Shown one piece after another: positions 1 to 5,688 of a stretch of 6,876 bases of DNA. This DNA comes from Chloroflexota bacterium (lineage in GTDB: Bacteria; Chloroflexota; Anaerolineae; Promineifilales; Promineifilaceae). Location: contig JAAEOP010000863.1 in NCBI GenBank assembly GCA_024223125.1, positions 1 to 6,876 on the forward strand, in the 5' to 3' direction. The position numbers were made by a program, and so were the translations under genes. Numbering within the stretch: position 1 is the first letter of the stretch; each line of letters starts with the position of its first letter. The notes beneath the pieces were generated by a model that saw only the letters and a program-made list of their open reading frames with translations, had not been told where the DNA came from and did not search any database.

Positions 1-1
1 G

Positions 2-517
2 CGCGGTTCGTTGGCTGCCAATGTTACCAACGCGGCCGTGCGTACCTTAAGCAATATGCCTCTGGAAGACATGTTGGAAACCCGTCACATTATGAGCCGC
101 ACCGTCCGTGGAGAAGTCTCCCCCAAATCTGAGGAGTGGGGGTATAAGCTCGGCTCCGTTTACATCCGCAAAGTTCATTTTCGGGATGCGGAGATGATCC
201 GGCAAATTGAAGAAAAGGTAGTCAACCGGCTGCGCCAGGTCACATCCGCCATTCGCCAGGATGGGGCTAATCGAGTCAGTATTATCACCAGTTCGGCCGA
301 GCGTAAAGCGGCTATTGAGTTTGCCAAAGCAGATGCCATGCGGCCGAAAATTGTAGGCGAAGCTCTGAATAAAATTAGCAAAAACCCAGAAGTGGCTCAG
401 GCCATGTTTGAGATATTGGAAGTGGAAAACATCTTAAAAGAGGATACCCAGATTACCCTGCTGCCAGAGGGAAATGAACTGATGAAGCAGATATTGGGTG
501 CGGAATCAACACAATAA
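2..517 (+). CDS. SPFH/band-7 (stomatin/prohibitin-like) protein, 3' portion
   Basis: The reading frame is open to the left edge, so this is the C-terminal part of a longer protein; an internal TTG at 11 is not taken as the start. About 171 residues are visible. The stretch with 'LEDMLETRHIMSRTVRGEV' followed by 'WGYKLGSVYIRKVHF' is typical of the end of the SPFH domain, where the chain switches from strands to a long helix. The helical part that follows is charged and Ala/Glu-rich ('SSAERKAAIEFAKADAMRP'), as in stomatin-type proteins, and the tail contains 'TLLPEGNELMKQIL'. Members of this family are normally membrane-anchored at the N-terminus and oligomerise as scaffolds near proteases or membrane microdomains; the anchor itself lies outside the window. 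The gene ends at TAA 515-517 and is followed by a terminator-like hairpin at 598-630. The family call is good; which subfamily (stomatin, HflK/C, flotillin) cannot be decided from this piece. Confidence 0.8.
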   Translation, partial: RGSLAANVTNAAVRTLSNMPLEDMLETRHIMSRTVRGEVSPKSEEWGYKLGSVYIRKVHFRDAEMIRQIEEKVVNRLRQVTSAIRQDGANRVSIITSSAERKAAIEFAKADAMRPKIVGEALNKISKNPEVAQAMFEILEVENILKEDTQITLLPEGNELMKQILGAESTQ

Positions 518-597
518 GGAGCAGGTGTGTTTCATTTGATTTATGTATGGTAGGGGCGAGACGACACGAAGGCAAGGTTACTGGATAATTACTATCC

Positions 598-630
598 AAC
601 GGCCGTTCCCAGAAACGGCCGTTTTGTTTT
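598..630 (+). terminator. Intrinsic terminator-like hairpin made of two ACGGCCGT palindromes
   Basis: AACGGCCGTT at 598-607 pairs with the identical, self-complementary AACGGCCGTT at 614-623 around the six-base loop CCCAGA, giving a 10-bp stem. It is followed by a T-rich tail (TTGTTTT, 624-630). It lies 80 bases after the stop of the SPFH gene and before the next promoter candidate, which fits a Rho-independent terminator. Because each arm is itself a palindrome, the structure is nearly symmetrical; the T tail is only on the plus side. Confidence 0.7.
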
Positions 631-662
631 CATGGGGTGTGCGGACTTTTTGATGACAAGTG

Positions 663-711
663 CCCGGCACTTTCCAAAGTCCCCGGCACTTTCCAAAGTG
701 CCGGGGACTTT
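663..711. repeat. Compact repeat: 18-bp direct repeat overlapping a perfect 17-bp inverted repeat
   Basis: CCCGGCACTTTCCAAAGT occurs at 663-680 and again at 682-699. The second copy also belongs to a perfect inverted repeat: AAAGTCCCCGGCACTTT at 676-692 is the exact reverse complement of 695-711, with only CC between. A transcript could fold into a long GC-rich hairpin, or the first copy could compete for the same partner arm. It looks like a REP/MITE-type intergenic palindrome unit with a partial third arm. It is non-coding and sits between the terminator and the promoter region of the peptidase gene. Whether it is dispersed in the genome cannot be seen here. Confidence 0.75.
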
Positions 712-739
712 AACTGCTATCTAGATTTGTACTGATAAT
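710..739 (+). promoter_or_regulatory. Possible promoter of the C69 peptidase gene
   Basis: TTAACT (710-715) and GATAAT (734-739) are separated by 18 bases and resemble -35 and -10 elements (4/6 and 5/6 to the sigma-70 consensus). Transcription would start around 746, giving a leader of about 30 bases that includes the ribosome binding site AGGAG at 763-767. The -35 overlaps the end of the inverted repeat. The match is weak and the call is inference. Confidence 0.3.
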
Positions 740-775
740 ATTCGTTCCAGAAATTGATCAACAGGAGACTTTTCC

Positions 776-2158
776 ATGTGTGATAACATTGTTGCTCTCG
801 GTTCAGCAACGGCCGATGGTTCCGTTATGTTTGGTAAAAACAGCGACCGCGAACCGAACGAACCCCATTACGTAACCATGATCCCCCATGCAGTTCATGC
901 CAAAGGGAGTGTCCTCCACTGCACCTACATTGACATTCCTCAGGTCGAAGAGACCAACAAAGTGTTGCTTTGTAAACCTTCCTGGCTGTGGGGGGCAGAG
1001 ATGGGGGCGAATGAACACGGGCTGACGATTGGTAACACGGCTGTTTTTACCCGCGAAGTTTACGACACGCGCCCCGGTCTTATCGGCATGGACTTTCTTC
1101 GGTTGGGGCTAGAACGGGCCAACAGTGCCCCGGAAGCCTTAGATGTGATCGTTACGTTATTGGAAAAACATGGGCAAAGTGGCAGCAATGGCTTTGCCCA
1201 TGAATTCTATTACCACAACAGCTTCCTTATTGCCGACCCCCGTGAAGCGTGGGTGTTGGAAACCATCGGCTCCCGTTGGGTTGCCCAAAAAGCAAAAGAC
1301 ATCGCGGGCACATCCAATACCCTGACCATCACCACCGAATGGGACATGGCCTCTACAGATTTGATTGAATATGCTCGTAAAAAGGGGTGGGCCAATAAAA
1401 AGGGGGATTTCAATGTCAAAGAAAGCTATAGTGGCGCCGGTTTTTCCGCCAGTCACATTTATGATGTGTTCGGACATGGGGACGAACGACGCCAACGCCT
1501 TACCAGTTTGCTGGAGCGGCATAAAGGGCAAATCAGTCCAGAAATTATGATGCAGACTTTGCGCGATCATGGCACAGACGATCCCGATTACTCTCCGGCT
1601 AAAGGATTGAACCAAAACCCGCCTTGTATGCACGCCGGGGCTGGCCCTATTCGTGTCAGCCAGACAACTGGCTCGTTGGTCTCCCATTTAACGGCCGCTA
1701 AACAAACACATTGGGTGACTGCGACTGCCGCGCCCTGTATTTCCATCTTCAAACCAGTCTGGCTTGATGTGGATTTGCCGGACATGGGACAAGTTCCAAC
1801 CGGCCATTACAACCATGCCACACTCTGGTGGCGGCACGAACGGCTGCATCGGGGCACACTGCGCGATTATCCGACGATGACGGCCGTTTATCGGGATGAA
1901 CGAGATAGACTAGAAGCCCGTTTCCTGAATGACGCTCGTGAACTGGCTGGCAAATCGGCTGCTGAACGGGCTGGATTTGTAACGGCTGCTTTTGCTGAAG
2001 CGGAACAAGCTCTGGATTGTTGGGACAAGGCCGTAGCCGCGACAGAACCGCAAAAAAAAGTCCCTGGTCGTTATCGCAAAATCTGGCGTAAGTTGACCAA
2101 AGAATGCGGTTATAATTTCGGTTTTCGTAAAGATTTCAGTTCGGCGCCATCAGGATAA
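776..2158 (+). CDS. Secernin-like C69 family dipeptidase (Ntn-hydrolase)
   Basis: A 460-residue protein of the secernin/PepD (peptidase C69, formerly U34) family. These are N-terminal-nucleophile hydrolases that cleave dipeptides or related amides after the initiator Met is removed. The N-terminus MCDN supplies the expected Cys2 nucleophile, which also fixes the ATG at 776. AGGAG at 763-767, eight bases upstream, agrees with this start. Family landmarks follow in order: 'ATADGSVMFGKNSDREPNE' (11-29), the hallmark 'WGAEMGANEHGLTIGN' (72-87), 'CMHAGAG' (284-290), and 'TAAPCISIFKPV' (317-328). There is no signal peptide or membrane segment, so it should be cytoplasmic, and the length is near that of secernins. 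It appears monocistronic: a terminator lies upstream, and the next gene starts 61 bases downstream with its own promoter candidate. The true substrate is unknown; some secernin-like proteins have no demonstrated peptidase activity. Confidence 0.88.
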   Translation: MCDNIVALGSATADGSVMFGKNSDREPNEPHYVTMIPHAVHAKGSVLHCTYIDIPQVEETNKVLLCKPSWLWGAEMGANEHGLTIGNTAVFTREVYDTRPGLIGMDFLRLGLERANSAPEALDVIVTLLEKHGQSGSNGFAHEFYYHNSFLIADPREAWVLETIGSRWVAQKAKDIAGTSNTLTITTEWDMASTDLIEYARKKGWANKKGDFNVKESYSGAGFSASHIYDVFGHGDERRQRLTSLLERHKGQISPEIMMQTLRDHGTDDPDYSPAKGLNQNPPCMHAGAGPIRVSQTTGSLVSHLTAAKQTHWVTATAAPCISIFKPVWLDVDLPDMGQVPTGHYNHATLWWRHERLHRGTLRDYPTMTAVYRDERDRLEARFLNDARELAGKSAAERAGFVTAAFAEAEQALDCWDKAVAATEPQKKVPGRYRKIWRKLTKECGYNFGFRKDFSSAPSG

Positions 2159-2180
2159 GTGGTCGGCCACCAACTCCATA

Positions 2181-2210
2181 TTGCACTTCAACCAAAATCT
2201 ACTTTATACT
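2181..2210 (+). promoter_or_regulatory. Possible promoter giving a (nearly) leaderless mRNA for the Usp-DUF389 gene
   Basis: TATACT at 2205-2210 matches the -10 consensus at 5/6. TTGCAC at 2181-2186 lies 18 bases upstream as a weak -35 (first three bases match). The -10 ends only nine bases before the ATG at 2220, so transcription would start at or within about three bases of the start codon. No Shine-Dalgarno sequence precedes that ATG, which agrees with leaderless initiation. Confidence 0.4.
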
Positions 2211-2219
2211 TAAAGCCTC

Positions 2220-4523
2220 ATGAACATTATCGAAGGCCAGTTACCCAAAGAAAAAACTTGGCGTGCCTTAATTTTGCTTTCAACCGGGGAGGAATTGGGC
2301 AAGGCATGGCAGCTTGGCGTTGCTTTGGCTCGCGCCAATGGTGGGCATTTATTAGCGGCTGTTTTTTGCCCAGATATGAACCGTGACGCCGTCAACAAAG
2401 CACAAAAAGTGTTGGCTCACGTTCATGAAGTCATTAATGCCGAAGATAATCCCTTTATACGGCCGTTAATCATCATCGCTCCCAATATAGAATCAGGTCT
2501 AAAAGAGCTGGTTGCTGAAGCCGATGTAGACCTGGTGCTGGCCCATTTAGATGGTCCCATCTGGCACAATCTAAACCAAATATCTTGTGCCGTGGCCGCT
2601 GTACGTGGCGACCGTTCAGAAGTTGAAGGGGAAGCGGCCGCCTCCGGAACAGAAATTTTACAGCATATCATCATGCCCACATCTGCCGGCCCCAACACTG
2701 CCCACTCGCTGCGTTACCTGCTGCGGTTAACACCCAAAATCAAAATCACCGCCATCTACATTGCCCTCAGCTATCTGGGACCCAATGAAGAAGCATTGGG
2801 TCGGGCGCGTCTACGCCAACTGCTGCAATATGTAGATGCCGATGAACGTATCCAGAGTAAAATCGTTACGGCCGATTCTGTCAGCGAAGGCATCGTGTCA
2901 GCCACGCATGATTGTGATTTAGTCATCATCGGCGCCAGCCAAGAAAGTTCACTGGATAAAATGTTGTTTGGGGATATTCCGGCGGCTGTCGTCCGACAAA
3001 GCAAACGCCCCATAGCGATTGTACGCCAACCCCGCAACCGTATTGCCAATTGGTGGAATTGGGTTTCCTGGAAGTTGCAAAAACTGCTGCCATATATGGC
3101 GTTAGCCAAACGCACCGAAGCATATACCCGCATCCGCCGCAGCGCCCGGCCCGATATTGACTTTTATATGCTCATTTCGCTGGCTGCCATTATTGCCGCT
3201 TTAGGTCTTGTAACCAACAGTGGCGCGGTCGTCATTGGGGCTATGCTGGTGGCCCCGCTCATGTCCCCAATTGTCGGTTTGGGAATGGCCATTGTGCTGG
3301 GGGATGCCCGCTTTATGCGTCTTTCGGTGGCGGCCGTGTTAAAAGGTGTACTGCTGGCTATTATTGTAGGGATGTTGGTGGGTTTGCTGCTCGTCATTTT
3401 CAACCTGCCTTTGACAAATGAGATTTTAGCCCGCACACAACCATCGCTGCTCGATTTGGCAATTGCTCTTTTTTCTGGGTTGGCGGCCGCATACGCCCTC
3501 AGCCGTTCCGATGCCGCTGGTGCATTGCCAGGCGTAGCTATTGCCACCGCTTTGGTTCCTCCATTGGCGGCCGTCGGTATTACCTTTGCTTCTGGCTATT
3601 TCTTAGAATCGTTAGGCGCGCTGCTCCTCTTTACCACCAACCTCGTAGCCATCAGTTCCGCCACTGCCCTCATGTTTTTAGTCTTGGGTTTTCGGCCGTC
3701 CCGCGCCCAAAAAGCTCGCCGTCAGGTACAAATGCGAAGTGTGCGCGTGGCTTTATTTTCGCTGGTAGCCGTTTCTATCTTGCTGGTTCTGCTCACCTAC
3801 CGATTGACTCAGGAACAAGCCAAACAAACCCGCATCCAGGAAGTGGCCGCCCAAAAAGTTCAGGAAATCACTGGTGGGCAGTTGGCCGATTTAAGCTATG
3901 ATTTTGTAGAGGATGAAACCGGAAACGAAATTTTAGAAATGGGGTTGATTGTCCGTTCGTCCGGGCTGGTTAGTTTCTTCACTGTCGAGCAGCTTCAACA
4001 AGAGATCGGAACCACATTGCAAAACGAGGGAATTGTGGATCAAATTTCGCTGACAATGGAAGTTATCCGGGTCACAGAGCTGGATCCGCTCATTCCACCG
4101 ACCGCCACCCCCACTCCCACTATAACCTTCACCCCCACCCCTGGCCCCACGCCCACTTTTACGCCGACCCCTACCTTCACGCCGACTCCCACTCAAACGC
4201 CAACAAATACACCAACCTCGACCGCCACCTCCACCTCCACCAACACGCCTACAGCCACGCCCACTCATACAGCTACCCCCACAGCTACGCCCACGTTTGA
4301 CCCAACGCCTACACCGTTGCCAACGGCCGTCGTCGATTCCCCATTTGGTGTCAATCTACGAGCCGAACCAAGTTTAACGGCCGAAATCATCACTTTTTTG
4401 GAAGATGGCACGGCCGTCATTTTGCTTGATGGTTTGATAGAAGCGGAGGATCGTCTCTGGCAACAAGTAGAAGTCAACGGCCGCGAAGGCTGGCTGTCCA
4501 ACGAATTCCTGACCGTGCCATAA
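2220..4523 (+). CDS. Usp-Usp-DUF389 membrane protein with Pro/Thr stalk and C-terminal SH3b domain
   Basis: A 767-residue multidomain protein. Residues about 14-130 form a degenerate universal-stress-like domain. Residues about 146-269 form a second one ending '[37 protein letters not shown]', where the family ATP-loop pattern G-x2-G-x9-G-S appears as G238-x2-Q241-x9-G251-D252, so nucleotide binding may be weakened. Residues about 313-527 hold seven hydrophobic segments (near 313-333, 335-361, 371-394, 409-428, 435-458, 465-490, 508-527); '[17 protein letters not shown]' (337-353) is the DUF389 signature. A soluble region (530-625) precedes a Pro/Thr stalk (627-702) and an SH3b-like domain (703-767: 'VNLRAEPS', '[10 protein letters not shown]'). 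With the Usp part cytosolic, seven segments place the stalk and SH3b outside. The start is fixed by an in-frame TAA at 2211. DUF389 function is not established; a sensor or channel/transport role is inference. Confidence 0.88.
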   Translation: MNIIEGQLPKEKTWRALILLSTGEELGKAWQLGVALARANGGHLLAAVFCPDMNRDAVNKAQKVLAHVHEVINAEDNPFIRPLIIIAPNIESGLKELVAEADVDLVLAHLDGPIWHNLNQISCAVAAVRGDRSEVEGEAAASGTEILQHIIMPTSAGPNTAHSLRYLLRLTPKIKITAIYIALSYLGPNEEALGRARLRQLLQYVDADERIQSKIVTADSVSEGIVSATHDCDLVIIGASQESSLDKMLFGDIPAAVVRQSKRPIAIVRQPRNRIANWWNWVSWKLQKLLPYMALAKRTEAYTRIRRSARPDIDFYMLISLAAIIAALGLVTNSGAVVIGAMLVAPLMSPIVGLGMAIVLGDARFMRLSVAAVLKGVLLAIIVGMLVGLLLVIFNLPLTNEILARTQPSLLDLAIALFSGLAAAYALSRSDAAGALPGVAIATALVPPLAAVGITFASGYFLESLGALLLFTTNLVAISSATALMFLVLGFRPSRAQKARRQVQMRSVRVALFSLVAVSILLVLLTYRLTQEQAKQTRIQEVAAQKVQEITGGQLADLSYDFVEDETGNEILEMGLIVRSSGLVSFFTVEQLQQEIGTTLQNEGIVDQISLTMEVIRVTELDPLIPPTATPTPTITFTPTPGPTPTFTPTPTFTPTPTQTPTNTPTSTATSTSTNTPTATPTHTATPTATPTFDPTPTPLPTAVVDSPFGVNLRAEPSLTAEIITFLEDGTAVILLDGLIEAEDRLWQQVEVNGREGWLSNEFLTVP
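4098..4325 (+). repeat. Low-complexity Pro/Thr-encoding tract
   Basis: About 76 codons made almost only of ACN, CCN and a few Phe, Ser, Asn and Ala codons, encoding repeated [11 protein letters not shown] units (residues 627-702 of the DUF389 protein). Codon choice varies from unit to unit, so this is protein-level repetition with imperfect DNA repeats, not a clean microsatellite. Such stalks in exported proteins act as extended, often glycosylated spacers; here it would hold the SH3b domain away from the membrane. Confidence 0.85.
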
Positions 4524-4538
4524 TCAGCAAACCCTCGT

Positions 4539-5648
4539 TTACTCAAACTGCCGCCGAAGAGCAATTCCTCCTAGAGTTGCCAACAAAAGCAAAGCCACAA
4601 CCATAAGCAACCTGGTGGCGCTAGTGTCGTTCACGTGGATGGATTGCAGCTTGACGGCCGTTGGCGAACTCGCCGTCCCCCCCACCGTAAACTCAGACCC
4701 CAGATTGCTGGCATCAACCATAAACGTCAGTTGATCTCCGGATGCGACCCAACCGATCACCGACACATCTGTAAAATCATCATTACTCCCGGCCGCCCGT
4801 TTGAGTAAAAAATAGGTCCCGCTGGGGCTAAAATCAGCGACCCCTGCGTTGCCGCCAGCATCAGAAATATCGAAGGTCAGGGTTACGTTGCCGCCAGCCG
4901 TCCCAGAACCATCGTGGACATCCAGTTCCCAGATGCGCGCCCAGCGTTTGTCGGCCCCGCTGCTGCTCAAATTGGTTGTAACGCCACCCTGGAAAGCGAC
5001 GTTATTGTGCCCAAAGACAATGCAATCGCTGCTGTCGTTAAGGAAAGTGCTGTTGCCAATAATCAGGCCGCTGGAGGAGGACGGGCCAGGGCTGCGACTG
5101 GCAATGATGGCCGCCGTGTCAGTTTGATGGTAGGTCAGGTTGCCCATTGATGAGGCGGCAACGTTGTAGGCGTTGGGGCCGCCGCCGTCATCGTCCTTTA
5201 AATGCACCCAGCCAACGTTTTCGCTCCAGGCATAGCCGTCGAACTCACCGCTGACAGGGTCTATGGTGACGTTGCCGTTGAGATCGTCAAAGTCAATCCA
5301 ACCGACGTTAGTACCCCAAGCAGAGCCAGACAGGTTGCCACAGCCGTCGTTGTTGACGCCGTAGGTGTTGGCAGCGTCGTTGGCGTAGGTATGCGGAGTA
5401 CCGCCGGTTGTAGTTCCCATCCGAATCCAGCCGACGTTTTCGGCCCAAGCGTACCCTTCCAAATGATCGGCGTAAACGTCTACACTGCCGTTGGCGTCGT
5501 TAAAGTTGACCCAGCCGGCATTTGTACTCCAGGCCCATTTATTGGTGGGGTCAATGGTAGCCGCTTGCGCCACACTGAATAATACGAGTGCAAACAGAAC
5601 GGCTAACAAAGGGAATTTTATGTGGTTAATACCCTTTTTAATGATCAT
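4539..5648 (-). CDS. Exported surface protein with four W/Y-A-W-x-x-N-x-G-W repeats and C-terminal membrane anchor
   Basis: A 369-residue protein with no recognised named family. Residues 1-30 are a signal peptide (KK near the start, hydrophobic core, 'VAQAA' cleavage region). Four copies of an aromatic motif follow: WAWSTNAGWV (38-47), YAWAENVGWI (66-75), SAWGTNVGWI (109-118) and YAWSENVGWV (139-148), each in a Gly/Asp/Asn-rich segment, as in uncharacterised beta-rich surface proteins. Residues about 160-330 look beta-sandwich-like and contain 'RWARIWELDVHDGSG' and 'VTLTFDISDAGG'. The C-terminus is a hydrophobic helix (346-364) ending in RRQFE, a membrane-stop or sorting-type tail without LPXTG or a PEP motif. 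C103 and C209 are the only cysteines and could form a disulfide. A strong AAGGAG (complement of 5658-5663) lies nine bases from the ATG. It follows the DUF1566 gene by 40 bases, probably as one operon. Role unknown; adhesion or surface structure is inference. Confidence 0.8.
   Translation of the reverse strand: MIIKKGINHIKFPLLAVLFALVLFSVAQAATIDPTNKWAWSTNAGWVNFNDANGSVDVYADHLEGYAWAENVGWIRMGTTTGGTPHTYANDAANTYGVNNDGCGNLSGSAWGTNVGWIDFDDLNGNVTIDPVSGEFDGYAWSENVGWVHLKDDDGGGPNAYNVAASSMGNLTYHQTDTAAIIASRSPGPSSSSGLIIGNSTFLNDSSDCIVFGHNNVAFQGGVTTNLSSSGADKRWARIWELDVHDGSGTAGGNVTLTFDISDAGGNAGVADFSPSGTYFLLKRAAGSNDDFTDVSVIGWVASGDQLTFMVDASNLGSEFTVGGTASSPTAVKLQSIHVNDTSATRLLMVVALLLLATLGGIALRRQFE
5205..5537 (-). 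repeat. Four diverged repeats encoding the (W/Y/S)AWxxNxGW motif
   Basis: Copies lie at 5508-5537, 5424-5453, 5295-5324 and 5205-5234 on the minus strand (N- to C-terminal order). They share CCA(A/G)CC-(A/G)(A/G)C(A/G)TT-type blocks on the plus strand and encode the aromatic N-x-G-W motif. Spacing runs about 84, 129 and 90 bases, so the units have diverged in length around a conserved core, consistent with old internal duplication. Confidence 0.75.
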
Positions 5649-5661
5649 AATTTATTTCTCC

Positions 5662-5674
5662 TTGACAGTGTCAA
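5662..5674. promoter_or_regulatory. Palindrome TTGACAGTGTCAA overlapping the ribosome binding site
   Basis: A perfect 6+1+6 inverted repeat lies in the 40-base gap between the two minus-strand genes; its left end overlaps the AAGGAG of the downstream gene by two bases. In the mRNA it could partly sequester the Shine-Dalgarno, or in DNA act as an operator. Both roles are inference; a 6-bp palindrome can also occur by chance. Confidence 0.3.
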
Positions 5675-5688
5675 AGGCTCAAAGTATT

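Noticed and set aside
1157..1687. Minus-strand 176-residue reading frame
   Set aside because: Lies fully inside the well-supported C69 peptidase gene on the other strand and shows no family features.
2159..2386. Plus-strand 75-residue reading frame directly after the peptidase stop
   Set aside because: Overlaps the Usp-DUF389 gene in another frame; starts after a stop with no ribosome binding site and has no domain.
2634..3490. NotI-type sites GCGGCCGC (2634-2641, 3483-3490) considered as cloning scars
   Set aside because: Both lie in frame within natural coding sequence and are part of the genome-style CGGCCG enrichment; no vector sequence surrounds them.
3933..4268. Minus-strand 111-residue reading frame with very Gly/Arg-rich sequence
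   Set aside because: It is the reverse reading of the Pro/Thr stalk codons; low-complexity GGG/GGC runs are a by-product, with no ribosome site or recognisable domain.
4098..4325. Repeat tract considered as CRISPR or microsatellite
   Set aside because: Units are irregular, in frame, and encode a Pro/Thr stalk; there are no spaced identical repeats.
4524..4538. Possible bidirectional terminator between the convergent genes
   Set aside because: Only 15 bases separate the two stop codons and I see no hairpin with a T tract there.
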